Positions 16,913 to 25,480 of a stretch of DNA of 38,102 nt are shown piece by piece. This DNA comes from Thermomonas sp. (GTDB lineage: Bacteria > Pseudomonadota > Gammaproteobacteria > Xanthomonadales > Xanthomonadaceae): positions 1 through 38,102 of the forward strand of contig NZ_JADZDS010000110.1 in NCBI RefSeq assembly GCF_020850895.1, given 5' to 3'. The notes beneath the pieces were generated by a model, which was not told the origin of the DNA, searched no databases, and saw only the letters and a program-made list of their open reading frames with translations. Every line of letters starts with the position of its first letter. Position 1 is the first letter of the stretch. The translations under genes were made by a program, and so were the position numbers.

Positions 16913-17524
16913 ATGAAGCTGTTCACCTCGCCCGGCGCCTGCTCGCTTGCCGACCACATCGTCCTGCAATGGATCGGCGCGCCGTTTGAAGCGCAGATCG
17001 TCACTCGCGAGCAGCGCGCAAGCCCCGAATACCGCGCCATCAACCCTGCCGGCGCGGTGCCGGCTCTGCAGGTCGGTGATTGGACGCTGACCCAGAACTC
17101 GGCAATCCTGCATTACCTGACCGACCGCTTCCCCGAAGCCGGCCTGTGCGGTGACGGCAGTCCCGAAAGCCGCGCCGAGGTCAACCGCTGGCTCGCCACC
17201 GTCAACGCCGACGTGCACCCCGCCTTCAAGCCGCTGTTCGGGGCCACGGCTTACCTGGAGGATGAAGGCGCGATCGCCAAGAGCCACGACAACGCACGCA
17301 AGCAGTTGCGGACCTATTTCGAACGTGTTGATGCACAGCTGGCCGACAAGGACTGGGTCACCGGCTCGCGCTCGATCGCCGACCCGTATTGGTTCGTCGT
17401 GACCCAGTGGGCGAAGAAGGTGGGTGTCGACCTTTCGGGGCTCGACAACCTCGCCCGCTTCGATGCCCACATGGCCGCCGATGCCGGCGTGCAGGCGGCG
17501 CAACGGGCAGAAGGATTGATCTGA
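16913..17524 (+). CDS. Glutathione S-transferase, beta-class-like
   Basis: A 203-residue cytosolic protein with an N-terminal thioredoxin-fold domain (about 1-78) and a helical C-terminal domain (about 85-203). The opening MKLFTSPGACSLADHIVL matches bacterial beta-class enzymes, where Cys10 (in PGAC) contacts glutathione. NPAGAVPALQVGDWTLTQNS contains the cis-Pro (VPAL) and the glutathione-binding Q-[NS]-S corner. These enzymes conjugate or reduce electrophiles with glutathione; the substrate here is unknown. A strong ribosome site (AAAGGAGG) precedes the ATG, and an intrinsic terminator follows. Confidence 0.9.
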   Translation: MKLFTSPGACSLADHIVLQWIGAPFEAQIVTREQRASPEYRAINPAGAVPALQVGDWTLTQNSAILHYLTDRFPEAGLCGDGSPESRAEVNRWLATVNADVHPAFKPLFGATAYLEDEGAIAKSHDNARKQLRTYFERVDAQLADKDWVTGSRSIADPYWFVVTQWAKKVGVDLSGLDNLARFDAHMAADAGVQAAQRAEGLI

Positions 17525-17550
17525 GACCGGCCCCAGCGCACCAGCCCGGG

Positions 17551-17582
17551 AAAGGCCGCGTGCCCCGCGGCCTTTGTCTTTC
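17551..17582 (+). terminator. Intrinsic terminator after the glutathione transferase gene
   Basis: A 10-bp perfect stem (AAAGGCCGCG / CGCGGCCTTT, loop TGCCC) is followed by the T-rich GTCTTTCT. It lies in the gap between convergent genes and ends just before the stop of the opposing channel-like gene. The A-run on the left could give weak function in the other direction. Confidence 0.8.
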
Positions 17583-17585
17583 TGC

Positions 17586-18044
17586 TCACTCCGTGCGCCA
17601 GTGGCGCTGCATCAGCAGGAACGCGAACGAAGCGGACCACGCCACAAGCACCAATCCGGTCAGTGCTTCCACGCTGGCGAGAATGCGTACTGCGCCCATT
17701 GGAACCAGCGTATCGAAGCCCAGCGAGGTGTACGACAGGCTCGACAGGAACAACGCTCCGTGCCACTTGAGGTGGACGATGCCCGCGACTGATCCGGTCC
17801 CCGGAAATTGCAGCAGGCCCCACCAGACCGTGCCGAATATGACGATCTGGAGCATGTGCAAGACCATGACACCGAAGATCGCCATCAGCACTTGCACCGG
17901 CTGACGTCGGCCGTGGGTGGTGTGGCCGTGGGCATAGCGCCACATCCGGTACAGGCCCTCGTAGTGCAACATCACGCAGAGCCCGGTCGCCAGCAAGGTT
18001 CCGGCGATGACGGCGAAGCTGCCTGCTGCACCACCCATCGGCAT
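17586..18044 (-). CDS. Two-helix potassium-channel-like membrane protein
   Basis: A 152-residue inner-membrane protein. An N-terminal helix (SFAVIAGTLLATGLCVML) and a further hydrophobic stretch (VLMAIFGVMVLHMLQIVIFG) precede a pore-loop-like segment and a last helix (VEALTGLVLVAWSASFAFLL). The arrangement and the closing S.EALTG.VL pattern recall the Ion_trans_2 potassium-channel family. However, the filter position reads SYTSLGFDTLVP instead of the TVGYGD signature, so ion selectivity cannot be assumed. Its ATG shares one base with the prpC stop (TGATG), predicting translational coupling; a second ATG lies two codons later. A longer frame runs back through prpC and is a shadow. Confidence 0.7.
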   Translation of the reverse strand: MPMGGAAGSFAVIAGTLLATGLCVMLHYEGLYRMWRYAHGHTTHGRRQPVQVLMAIFGVMVLHMLQIVIFGTVWWGLLQFPGTGSVAGIVHLKWHGALFLSSLSYTSLGFDTLVPMGAVRILASVEALTGLVLVAWSASFAFLLMQRHWRTE

Positions 18045-19195
18045 CAACGCTGGTCGATCGGCACGAACCTGCGATCCTCGGGGCCCGTGTAATTCGCGCT
18101 GGGTCGAATGATCTTGCCGTCGATGCGTTGTTCGATCACGTGCGCGCTCCAGCCGCTGGTGCGGGCGATCACGAACAGCGGGGTGAACATCGCGGTCGGC
18201 ACGCCCATCATGTGGTAGCTGACGGCGCTGAACCAGTCGAGGTTCGGGAACATCTTCTTGATGTCCCACATCACCGATTCCAGGCGCTCGGCAATGGCGT
18301 ACATCTTCATGTTGTCCTGCTCGGCCGAGAGCTGCCGCGCGACCTCCTTGATCACCTTGTTGCGCGGATCGGACACGGTGTAGACCGGGTGGCCGAAACC
18401 AATCACCACTTCCTTGCGCTCGACCCGCGCCTTGATGTCGGCCTCGGCCTCGTCGGGATTGTCATAGCGCTTCTGGATTTCGAACGCGACCTCGTTGGCA
18501 CCGCCGTGCTTGGGCCCGCGCAGCGCGCCGATCCCGCCGGTGATGCAGGAATGCATGTCGCTGCCGGTGCCGGCGATGACACGACAGGTGAAGGTCGAGG
18601 CATTGAACTCGTGTTCGGCGTAGAGAATGAGCGAGGTGTGCATCGCCCGCACCCACGACTGCGGCGGCGGCTCGCCGTGCAGCAGATGCAGGAAGTGGCC
18701 ACCGATGCTGTCGTCGTCGGTTTCCACGTCGATGACCCGGCCATTGTGGCTGTAGTGATACCAATACAGCAGCATCGAACCCAGCGAAGCCATCAGCTTG
18801 TCGGCAATGTCGCGCGCGCCGGGGTGGTTGTGGTCGTCCTTCTCCGGCGAGACGCAGCCGAGCACCGAGACGCCAGTGCGCATCACGTCCATCGGATGCG
18901 CCGATGGCGGCAACTCTTCGAGCGCGGCCTTGACTGCCGCCGGAATTCCGCGCAGCGCCTTCAACTTGGCCTTGTAGCCGCGAAGTTCAGCCTGATTCGG
19001 CAACTTGCCATGCACCAGCAGATGCGCGATTTCCTCGAACTCGCAGGTATTGGCGAAGTCGAGGATGTCGTAACCACGGTAGTGCAGGTCATTGCCACTG
19101 CGACCGACGGTGCACAGTTCAGTGTTGCCGGCGGCGGTTCCGCTCAGGGCGACGGACTTCTTGGGCTTGAAGCCGGGAGTGACGGTTTCCGACAT
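18044..19195 (-). CDS. prpC: 2-methylcitrate synthase PrpC
   Basis: Condenses propionyl-CoA with oxaloacetate, the entry step of the methylcitrate cycle that oxidises propionate to pyruvate; many also accept acetyl-CoA. The 383 residues and the opening block [20 protein letters not shown] favour PrpC over housekeeping citrate synthase, whose N-terminus differs and is longer. Catalytic histidines lie in [13 protein letters not shown] and IGFGHPVYT, and the aspartate in [19 protein letters not shown] ribosome site lies eight bases before the ATG. It follows prpB, with a large inverted repeat in the 136-base gap, and overlaps the channel-like gene by one base. Confidence 0.92.
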   Translation of the reverse strand: MSETVTPGFKPKKSVALSGTAAGNTELCTVGRSGNDLHYRGYDILDFANTCEFEEIAHLLVHGKLPNQAELRGYKAKLKALRGIPAAVKAALEELPPSAHPMDVMRTGVSVLGCVSPEKDDHNHPGARDIADKLMASLGSMLLYWYHYSHNGRVIDVETDDDSIGGHFLHLLHGEPPPQSWVRAMHTSLILYAEHEFNASTFTCRVIAGTGSDMHSCITGGIGALRGPKHGGANEVAFEIQKRYDNPDEAEADIKARVERKEVVIGFGHPVYTVSDPRNKVIKEVARQLSAEQDNMKMYAIAERLESVMWDIKKMFPNLDWFSAVSYHMMGVPTAMFTPLFVIARTSGWSAHVIEQRIDGKIIRPSANYTGPEDRRFVPIDQR

Positions 19196-19225
19196 GGCGT
19201 TGCTCCTGTTTGGATTCTGCTATTG

Positions 19226-19322
19226 CCGTCATTCCCGCGAAAGCGGGAATCCATGGACGTTGCCTTTGATTGTTACGCCGCAAGCAAACGCGCCTGGATT
19301 CCCGCTTTCGCGGGAATGACGG
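19226..19322. repeat. 28-bp perfect inverted repeat with dRS3-like arms
   Basis: The arms 19226-19253 and 19295-19322 are exact reverse complements, separated by 41 bases. Each arm is itself palindromic around ATTCCCGCGAAAGCGGGAAT, the pattern ATTCCC-N8-GGGAAT known from neisserial dRS3 repeats and scattered in other proteobacteria. The element lies between prpB and prpC inside what should be one transcript, so it may reduce or stabilise the downstream message. No gene is encoded. Confidence 0.85.
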
Positions 19323-19331
19323 GCATGGTTA

Positions 19332-20213
19332 TTATTTCTGCGCAAACAGCGCGTCGAGCTTGTCCTCATAGGCGTGATAGCCCAGGAAGTCGTACAGCTC
19401 GGCCCGCGTCTGCAGGGTGTCGATGGTGTTCTTCTGGGTGCCTTCGCGACGCACGGTTTCATAGAAGCCCAACGCCGCCTTGTTCATCGCACGGTAGGCA
19501 CCGCAGCAATACAGGGCCATGTCCACGCCCGCATCGCGCAGTTCGTCGGTGGTGTAGAACGGGGTCGAACCGAATTCGGTGAGGTTGGCGAGGATCGGCA
19601 CCTGCACCGCCGCCTTGAACCGACGGTAATCGTCCAGCGACTGCATCGCCTCCGGGAAGATCATGTCGGCACCCGCCTCGACATAGGCGACAGCGCGTTC
19701 GATCGCCGCATCGATGCCTTCCACCGCAGCGGCATCGGTGCGCGCCATGATCACGAAGTCGCGATCACTGCGTGCATCCACCGCGGCCTTCACCCGATCG
19801 ACCATCTCGCCCTTGCTCACCACTTCCTTGCCCGGACGATGGCCACAACGCTTCTGCCCGACCTGGTCCTCCATGTGCACCGCAGCCACACCGATGCGCT
19901 CGAAATTGCGGATGGTGCGACCGATGTTGAACGCCCCGCCCCAGCCGGTGTCGATATCGGCCAGCAGCGGCATGCCGGTGGCATCGACGATCCGGCGCGC
20001 ATCGGTCAGCACGTCTTCCATCGTGCTGATGCCAAGATCCGGCATGCCCAGGGAATTGGCGGCAACGCCACCGCCAGACAGGTACAGCGCCTTGTAACCC
20101 ACGCGCTTGGCCATCAGCCCGGCGTAGGCGGTGATCGCACCCATGACCTGCAAGGGGGTTTCGGCAGCGAGGGCGGCGCGAAAGCGCGCGCCGGAGGAGG
20201 TGGTCTGGCTCAT
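19332..20213 (-). CDS. prpB: 2-methylisocitrate lyase PrpB
   Basis: Cleaves 2-methylisocitrate to pyruvate and succinate, the last step of the methylcitrate cycle. The 293-residue TIM-barrel protein of the isocitrate-lyase/PEP-mutase family matches the usual length. [12 protein letters not shown] holds the active-site cysteine; [12 protein letters not shown] and [12 protein letters not shown] are metal- and substrate-site regions. The start at [11 protein letters not shown] is preferred over a Met seven codons earlier, but neither has a strong ribosome site. It is first of the prpB-prpC-channel run. No prpR regulator, acnD or prpF is in the window, so the isomerising steps must be encoded elsewhere. 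Confidence 0.94.
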   Translation of the reverse strand: MSQTTSSGARFRAALAAETPLQVMGAITAYAGLMAKRVGYKALYLSGGGVAANSLGMPDLGISTMEDVLTDARRIVDATGMPLLADIDTGWGGAFNIGRTIRNFERIGVAAVHMEDQVGQKRCGHRPGKEVVSKGEMVDRVKAAVDARSDRDFVIMARTDAAAVEGIDAAIERAVAYVEAGADMIFPEAMQSLDDYRRFKAAVQVPILANLTEFGSTPFYTTDELRDAGVDMALYCCGAYRAMNKAALGFYETVRREGTQKNTIDTLQTRAELYDFLGYHAYEDKLDALFAQK

Positions 20214-20286
20214 GCGCCCCCCGGGAAAACGCACATTTTAGCGCAGCAGCCCCGGCATTGAACCCCCGCCATGCCGCGGCGCTGGA

Positions 20287-21072
20287 TCAGGGCGCCGGTT
20301 TCACCGCAGGCGGGGCACCCTTGATCGCTGCCAGTGCGCGTTCCAGGAACACCACGTCGCCGCGGATGTTGGCCCAGGCGGTGAACACCTGCGAATACTG
20401 GTAGTGCAGTTCGCCTTTCAGCTGCGGATCGGCCCGCAGCGCCGCCGCCGTCGCCGCGAGTGTTTCCGCCGGCACCTGCAGTCGGCAGTCCGCCATGAAG
20501 CCGAGTACCTGCTCGGCGGCGTCGCGCACGTCGCTGCAGCCGGCACGGATGGCCTTCTGCGCCGTCAGCGGGATCAGCGCGCGCACATGCAGGCGGTAGC
20601 GCGAATCCTGCAGGTCCTCGAACGCATCGCGCACGCTCTCGCTCTCGTAGTAGGCGGCGATGCCGCTGGCCAGCAGGTCACGCGGCAACAGGCCGACATG
20701 CCCGGACGAGACGATCTCGTCCCAGGTAGCGCGCATCTGCCGCGCATTGCTGATCTCGCTGGCACGATAGGCGTAGATCACGGTGGCCTGCGGATCGCCA
20801 TCGGCGTCCGCCAGCAGCGCATCGGCGCGATCGATGCTCGCCAGCACCGCGGCGTAATACGCGACCAGATTGCGCCGGAGCACCAGATCGTTCGCCAGTT
20901 CCGCCTGCAGGCGGTCGACATAGGCGCGTCCCAGCCGCTTGTCCGCCTGCGACTGGTTCCAGTTCGCGACCTGGATGCCGATGAACACGCCGAGCACGAC
21001 AATGACCAAATCGAGCCCCACCGCGAACCAGTTCTGGGCTTTCACGTGATCGGTCAGTCGGCGCAGCTTCAT
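20287..21072 (-). CDS. Membrane-anchored protein of unknown function
   Basis: No named family recognised with confidence. The 261-residue product has one membrane helix (about residues 16-36, FAVGLDLVIVVLGVFIGIQV) directly followed by ANWNQ. This 'helix plus NWN' start resembles DUF6090-like proteins, but that is an impression. The rest looks soluble, helical and rich in Ala, Arg and Asp, probably periplasmic, with two cysteines (AGCSDV and ADCRLQ) that could pair. The ribosome site is weak. It sits between the mdh terminator and prpB on the same strand, 73 bases before prpB; co-transcription with the prp genes is possible but unproven. Confidence 0.7.
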   Translation of the reverse strand: MKLRRLTDHVKAQNWFAVGLDLVIVVLGVFIGIQVANWNQSQADKRLGRAYVDRLQAELANDLVLRRNLVAYYAAVLASIDRADALLADADGDPQATVIYAYRASEISNARQMRATWDEIVSSGHVGLLPRDLLASGIAAYYESESVRDAFEDLQDSRYRLHVRALIPLTAQKAIRAGCSDVRDAAEQVLGFMADCRLQVPAETLAATAAALRADPQLKGELHYQYSQVFTAWANIRGDVVFLERALAAIKGAPPAVKPAP

Positions 21073-21112
21073 GGCCGGACAAAGGTAACATCCGCCTCGC
21101 AGCCTGGATCAG

Positions 21113-21149
21113 AAAAAAAGCAAAAGGGCCGGCACCCGGCCAGCCCTTT
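21113..21149 (-). terminator. Rho-independent terminator of mdh
   Basis: On the minus strand an outer 7-bp stem (AAAGGGC / GCCCTTT) encloses a GC-rich inner stem, followed by TTTGC and then seven T (complement of 21,113-21,119). It lies 22 bases past the mdh stop and just upstream of the membrane-anchored gene's start. Confidence 0.8.
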
Positions 21150-21171
21150 GCTGATCCACTGTGGTGGCGGC

Positions 21172-22155
21172 TTACAGCAAGTGCGCCACGCCAGCGCGTT
21201 CTTCTTCCAGTTCCGCCAAGGTCTTGTTCATGCGCTCGCGGCTGAAGTCGTCGATCGGCAGGCCTTCGACGCGGCTGTATTCGCCGTTCGCGCAGGTCAC
21301 CGGCACGCCGTAGATGATGCCTTCCGGGATGCCGTAGCTGCCGTCCGAGGGCACGCCCATCGTCACCCAGCCGCCATGGGTGCCCAGTGCCCAGTCGCGC
21401 ATGTGGCAGATCGCGGCATTGGCCGCCGACGCCGCCGACGACAGGCCGCGCGCCTCGATGATCGCGGCGCCGCGCTTGCCGACCACCGGCAGGAAGGTGT
21501 TGGCATTCCAGTCGGCGTCGTTGATCGTGTCCTTGAGCGACTGACCGTTGGCGGTGGCGAAGCGGTAATCGGGATACATGGTCGGGCTGTGGTTGCCCCA
21601 CACCGCCATCTTTTCGATGTCGGCGACGGCCACGCCGGCCTTGATCGCCAGCTGCGACAGCGCGCGGTTGTGGTCCAGGCGCAGCATCGCGGTGAAGTTC
21701 CTGGCCGGCAGGCTGGGTGCGGACTTCATCGCGATATAGGCATTGGTATTGGCCGGATTGCCGACCACCAGCACCTTGACGTTGCGGCTGGCGACCTTGT
21801 CCAGCGCCGCGCCCTGGGCTGTGAAGATCTTGGCGTTCTCCAGCAACAGGTCCTTGCGCTCCATGCCCGGGCCGCGCGGACGCGCGCCGACCAGCAAGGC
21901 GTAATCGGCATCCTTGAACGCGACTTCAGCGTCATCAGTGCCGACCATGCCGGCCAGCAGCGGGAAGGCACAATCCTCCAGTTCCATCATCACGCCCTTG
22001 AGTGCGGCCTGCGCTTTCTCCAGCGGCAGCTCAAGCATCTGCAGGATGACGGGCTGGTCCTTGCCCAGCATTTCGCCGGCGGCGATGCGGAACAACAGGG
22101 CATAACCGATTTGGCCGGCAGCGCCGGTGACGGCAACGCGAACGGGATGCTTCAT
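21172..22155 (-). CDS. mdh: Malate dehydrogenase
   Basis: NAD-dependent TCA-cycle enzyme interconverting malate and oxaloacetate in the cytosol. The 327 residues and opening [20 protein letters not shown] belong to the longer MDH group found in Xanthomonas and Burkholderia rather than the 312-residue E. coli type. The dinucleotide loop is [20 protein letters not shown] carries the substrate-site asparagine, [11 protein letters not shown] the Asp/Arg pair and [14 protein letters not shown] the catalytic histidine. A GAGGAG ribosome site fixes the start; the longer frame is spurious. It follows the aminotransferase by 55 bases; aminotransferase-made oxaloacetate would be its substrate. Confidence 0.96.
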   Translation of the reverse strand: MKHPVRVAVTGAAGQIGYALLFRIAAGEMLGKDQPVILQMLELPLEKAQAALKGVMMELEDCAFPLLAGMVGTDDAEVAFKDADYALLVGARPRGPGMERKDLLLENAKIFTAQGAALDKVASRNVKVLVVGNPANTNAYIAMKSAPSLPARNFTAMLRLDHNRALSQLAIKAGVAVADIEKMAVWGNHSPTMYPDYRFATANGQSLKDTINDADWNANTFLPVVGKRGAAIIEARGLSSAASAANAAICHMRDWALGTHGGWVTMGVPSDGSYGIPEGIIYGVPVTCANGEYSRVEGLPIDDFSRERMNKTLAELEEERAGVAHLL

Positions 22156-22210
22156 GGGGTGTCTCCTCGACATGACGATGCGGCGCATGCGCCGCATCAA
22201 TGGAATGAAA

Positions 22211-23410
22211 TCAGGCCAATTCGGCGAAGAATTCCTGGATCCGGCCCAGCCCGGGCGCGAGCTGATCCGGCGGACAGGTGTAGCTGATCCGCAGCCCGCG
22301 CGGTTCGCCAAAGGCCGAGCCCGGCACGCAGGCAACGCCCTTGGCTTCGAGCAGGGCGCCACAGAAATCGACGTCGTTTTCGATCTTCACGCCGTTGTGC
22401 GACTTGCCGAACGCGCAGGCGATCTCCGGGAACACGTAGAACGCACCCCGCGGCACCGGGCAGACCACTCCGGGGATCGCGGTCAGCGCAGCAACGATCT
22501 GGTCGCGGCGGGCCTGGAATTCGGCGCACTTCTGGGTCGGCACGTCCTGCGGTCCGGCCAGCGCGGCGATGGCGGCAGCGGTGGCGATCTCGGGAAGGCT
22601 GGTGATGTGGTTTGAATTGAGCGTGGTCACCGCCTTCGCCACCGTCTCCGGCCCGACCATGAAGCCGACGCGCCAGCCTGGCATGCCATAGGTCTTCGAC
22701 AGCGAATCGATGAAGACCGTGCGTTCGCGCAGCTCGGGGCGGAACTGGATGAAATTGGCGTATTCCAGCCCGTCGAACAGCATCCGGTTGTAGATGTCGT
22801 CGGTGATGATCCAGGTGTCCGGATGCCGCGCGATCACCTCGGCCAGCGCTGCGATTTCCTCGCGCGTGTAGACCATGCCGGTGGGATTGGACGGATTGTT
22901 GAACAGGAAGACCTTGGGCTTCTTTGCCAGCGCGGCATCGAGCTGGTCTGGCGTGAGCTTGTAGTACTGCGATGCCGGACATGGCAGCAGGTCGACCTTG
23001 GCATTCACGATTTCCGCGATGTCGAGGTAGCTTGTCCAGTACGGCACCGGGAACGCGATGGTGTCGCCTTCGTCCAGCAGGGCCTCGGCGAGGTTGTAGA
23101 TCACCTGCTTGGCACCGATGCCGACCGCGCAGTTGGCGCGGGTGAAGCCGGTCAGTCCCAGTCCTTCAATGTGGCCGAGCAGGGCATCCAGCAGCGCATC
23201 ACTGCCGCGATTGCTGCCGTACTGGCCGCTGTCTTTCGCAATCGCCTCGCGTGCGGCAGCATAGACGTGCTCGCCGGGAAGGAAATTGGGTACGCCGATG
23301 GAAAAATTGATGATGTCGCGGCCCTCCGCCTTCAGGCGCTTGGCCTTGTCGGCGATCACCATGATGGCACTGGGCTTGGCGCGACCGATGCGCCGTGCAA
23401 GTTGGGGCAT
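22211..23410 (-). CDS. Class I PLP-dependent aminotransferase (aspartate aminotransferase type)
   Basis: Fold-type I aminotransferase, 399 residues, most like the AspB/AspC group that exchanges the amino groups of aspartate and glutamate; aromatic or alanine substrates cannot be excluded. [16 protein letters not shown] is the substrate-binding asparagine block, [13 protein letters not shown] holds the PLP-ring aspartate and tyrosine, and [17 protein letters not shown] carries the PLP lysine. The C-terminal LRISYTCP supplies the carboxylate-binding arginine. The start at [15 protein letters not shown] has a GAGG ribosome site; the 130-residue upstream extension in the same frame is unrelated sequence. 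It heads an operon with mdh and diverges from the lipoprotein gene. Confidence 0.9.
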   Translation of the reverse strand: MPQLARRIGRAKPSAIMVIADKAKRLKAEGRDIINFSIGVPNFLPGEHVYAAAREAIAKDSGQYGSNRGSDALLDALLGHIEGLGLTGFTRANCAVGIGAKQVIYNLAEALLDEGDTIAFPVPYWTSYLDIAEIVNAKVDLLPCPASQYYKLTPDQLDAALAKKPKVFLFNNPSNPTGMVYTREEIAALAEVIARHPDTWIITDDIYNRMLFDGLEYANFIQFRPELRERTVFIDSLSKTYGMPGWRVGFMVGPETVAKAVTTLNSNHITSLPEIATAAAIAALAGPQDVPTQKCAEFQARRDQIVAALTAIPGVVCPVPRGAFYVFPEIACAFGKSHNGVKIENDVDFCGALLEAKGVACVPGSAFGEPRGLRISYTCPPDQLAPGLGRIQEFFAELA

Positions 23411-23465
23411 GCAGGTAACCTCTGGAATCGGCCGCCGGAAGCGGCACTTGACGTGGGGGAACAAC

Positions 23466-24275
23466 GTGGAAATCAGCTTTGGAATTTTAACACAACCGCC
23501 TATCGCTCCCTTGTCTTCCCCACCGTCGCGGAACGGGTTCCGCGGGCGTTTCGCGTCGCTACTCCTGGCCGCGTTGGTGCTGCTTTCCGGCTGTGCCTCA
23601 ACCAGCGTTCGCACAGTCCGCGACGCCAGCGGACAGCCGCTCGCGCTGCGCGGCACAGTGGTCCTAGTGGAACCCGACATCGAACTGTCCGAAGTCATGG
23701 CCGGTGGCATGGCCGAGCCGCGCCGCGAATGGACATCGGCAGCACGCCTGCTGTACCCGCAGGCAGCGCGCGAGGCGCTCGCCAGACAGGGCATCGGCAC
23801 CCGTCCCGATTACCTGCTTCCCGCCGCCGCTGGCCCAGACGACCCGCGCCGCCAGATCACCCTGCTCAGCCAGGCGGTCTCGCTGAGCATCCTGCAATAC
23901 AGCAGCACCGCAAACTCGAGGGCGCTGCGCAACAAGCACGGTCGCTTCGATTGGTCGCTTGGCCCGGGCGTCGCCGTCCTGCGCGAGGCAACCGGCGCGG
24001 ATTACGCCCTCTTCACCTATATCCGCGACAGCTACGCCAGTGGAGGTCGTACCGCAATGCGGATCGCCGGACTGCTCCTGCTCGGCGGCGACATCGGCGG
24101 CGGCATGCAGGTTGGCGTGGCTTCGCTGGTGGATCTGCGCACCGGACAGGTGGTCTGGCACAACCTGCTGGTGAACCAGGCCGGGGATCTTCGCAACCTC
24201 GCCGGAGCGCGCGAAACGACCAGCCATTTGCTCAAGGGCGTGCGCGGCCAGGCGCCAGTGGAGTCGCAACCATGA
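23466..24275 (+). CDS. Predicted lipoprotein, unknown function
   Basis: No named domain recognised. A hydrophobic signal segment ends in the lipobox LLSGC (LLLAALVLLSGCASTSV), so the product is probably a lipid-anchored envelope protein. The mature part has a GTVVLVEPDIELSEVM strand-like stretch, then a region with LLPAA...ITLLSQAVSLSI, a small-residue hydrophobic stretch (MRIAGLLLLGGDIGGGMQVG) and VASLVDLRTGQVVWHNLL near the end, as in proteins that report a computed envelope property. The GTG start is tentative (GGGGGA upstream, 269 residues); a TTG at 23,511 would give a more normal 27-residue signal peptide but has no ribosome site. The stop overlaps the M48 gene (ATGA). Confidence 0.7.
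   Translation: MEISFGILTQPPIAPLSSPPSRNGFRGRFASLLLAALVLLSGCASTSVRTVRDASGQPLALRGTVVLVEPDIELSEVMAGGMAEPRREWTSAARLLYPQAAREALARQGIGTRPDYLLPAAAGPDDPRRQITLLSQAVSLSILQYSSTANSRALRNKHGRFDWSLGPGVAVLREATGADYALFTYIRDSYASGGRTAMRIAGLLLLGGDIGGGMQVGVASLVDLRTGQVVWHNLLVNQAGDLRNLAGARETTSHLLKGVRGQAPVESQP
23484..23489 (-). promoter_or_regulatory. Candidate -10 box for the aminotransferase-mdh operon
   Basis: GTTAAAATTC on the minus strand contains TAAAAT (five of six consensus bases), about 75 bases before the aminotransferase ATG. The -35 position is poor. It lies within the first codons of the opposing lipoprotein gene if that starts at its GTG, or before it if the TTG at 23,511 is used. Confidence 0.35.
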
Positions 24276-25480
24276 AGGCCTCCAGAGTCCTGTTGGTGGC
24301 ATTGGCGACAGTGGTCGTGGCGCCAGTGCACGCCCATGCTGCCCCTTTGGCGCCTCCAGCCACGCATCAGCAAACCTCGACGGCATCGCCTGCGCCAGGC
24401 AACCAGCCCGCGGTGAGTGGCGACGAGGCCGAGTTGTTGTACGCGATGGAACGGGCGGAAACCGAGCTCAAGCGCTCACCGCTGCTGGTGCGCGATCCGG
24501 CGCTCAATGGCTACGTCCGCGGCGTCGCCTGCAAGGTGGCCGGGGACCAGTGCGCCAACATCCGCGTCTACATCGTGGACGTGCCGCAGTTCAATGCCAG
24601 CATGGCGCCGAACGGCATGCTCGTGCTGTGGACAGGCGCTCTGCTGCGGATGCGCAACGAGGCCGAGCTTGCCTACGTCCTGGGCCATGAAATTGGCCAC
24701 TACACCGCCCGCCATTCGCTGCAGCAATGGCGACGGCTCAAGAGCGCCAGCGCGTGGATGAGCGTGTTCCAACTCGTCGCCTACGGTGCAGGCGCAGGGG
24801 GTGTGGCGCAACTGGGGACCCTGGCCGGTAGCGCGGCGCTGTTCAAGTATTCACGCGACATGGAACGCGAGGCGGATCGCCTGGGCTTCGCCAGCGTGGT
24901 ATCGCACCGTTGGGCACCACATGCCGGGGCAGACCTGTGGGCACGGATGTGGCGCGAGGAACAAACCCGCAAATACGACCGCCCGCTGACGCTGTTCTCG
25001 ACTCACCCGGCATCGCAAGAACGACTGAACGACATCAAGGCGGCGTCCATGGCCATGGTCGCCCCCCCCACCGACCTCGGGCGCGAGCGCTACCGTGCAG
25101 CGGTTCACCCACTGTTTCCGAAGCTCCTTGAGGAGGAACTGGCGCAGCGCCGTTATGCCGGCTCGATCCTGGTCATCGGTGAGTTGCTGGAGGATGCACC
25201 GACGGAAGACCAGGGGCTGCTCACGTTCTCTCTCGGCGAAGCGTACCGACGCCGCGGACTGAACGACGACCGCGCGAAAGCGGCTGATTTCTACGCGCGC
25301 GCCATCGCCCTGCCCGGCGCCCCGGCCCAAGCTTGGCGCGAATACGGATTCACCCGCCGCGATGCAGGCGACACTGCCACGGCAATGGATGCGCTGCGGC
25401 GCTACTTGCGCGATGCCCCGGATGCCGACGACCAGGCCTTCATCCGGCGCGAACTGGAAAAAATCGGAGGCTCCCCATGA
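24272..25480 (+). CDS. M48-family zinc metalloprotease, exported
   Basis: A 402-residue precursor with a signal peptide (MKASRVLLVALATVVVAPVH, cut near AHA). The M48 zinc motif is HEIGH in YVLGHEIGHYTARHS, and the third ligand is the Glu of DMEREADRLG. The region between carries a hydrophobic stretch (GAGAGGVAQLGTLAGSAALF). STHPASQERL is the typical M48 post-site motif. The C-terminal ~130 residues contain TPR-like helices (GLLTFSLGEAYRRRGL; AWREYGFTRRDAGDTATAMD), as in BepA/LoiP-type envelope quality-control proteases. It is the middle gene of three joined by ATGA overlaps. Periplasmic proteolysis is well supported; its substrates are unknown. Confidence 0.88.
   Translation: MKASRVLLVALATVVVAPVHAHAAPLAPPATHQQTSTASPAPGNQPAVSGDEAELLYAMERAETELKRSPLLVRDPALNGYVRGVACKVAGDQCANIRVYIVDVPQFNASMAPNGMLVLWTGALLRMRNEAELAYVLGHEIGHYTARHSLQQWRRLKSASAWMSVFQLVAYGAGAGGVAQLGTLAGSAALFKYSRDMEREADRLGFASVVSHRWAPHAGADLWARMWREEQTRKYDRPLTLFSTHPASQERLNDIKAASMAMVAPPTDLGRERYRAAVHPLFPKLLEEELAQRRYAGSILVIGELLEDAPTEDQGLLTFSLGEAYRRRGLNDDRAKAADFYARAIALPGAPAQAWREYGFTRRDAGDTATAMDALRRYLRDAPDADDQAFIRRELEKIGGSP

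Noticed and set aside
18044-19195. Housekeeping citrate synthase (gltA)
   Set aside because: The N-terminal block, the shorter length and the adjacent prpB all favour 2-methylcitrate synthase; dual activity remains possible.
19226-19322. Inverted repeat read as a CRISPR fragment or terminator
   Set aside because: Only two arms in opposite orientation with no spacer series, and no T-run after either stem.
20404-22287. 627-residue plus-strand frame opposite mdh and the membrane-anchored gene
   Set aside because: It is His/Arg/Gln-rich antisense shadow of genes with clear homology and has no ribosome site.
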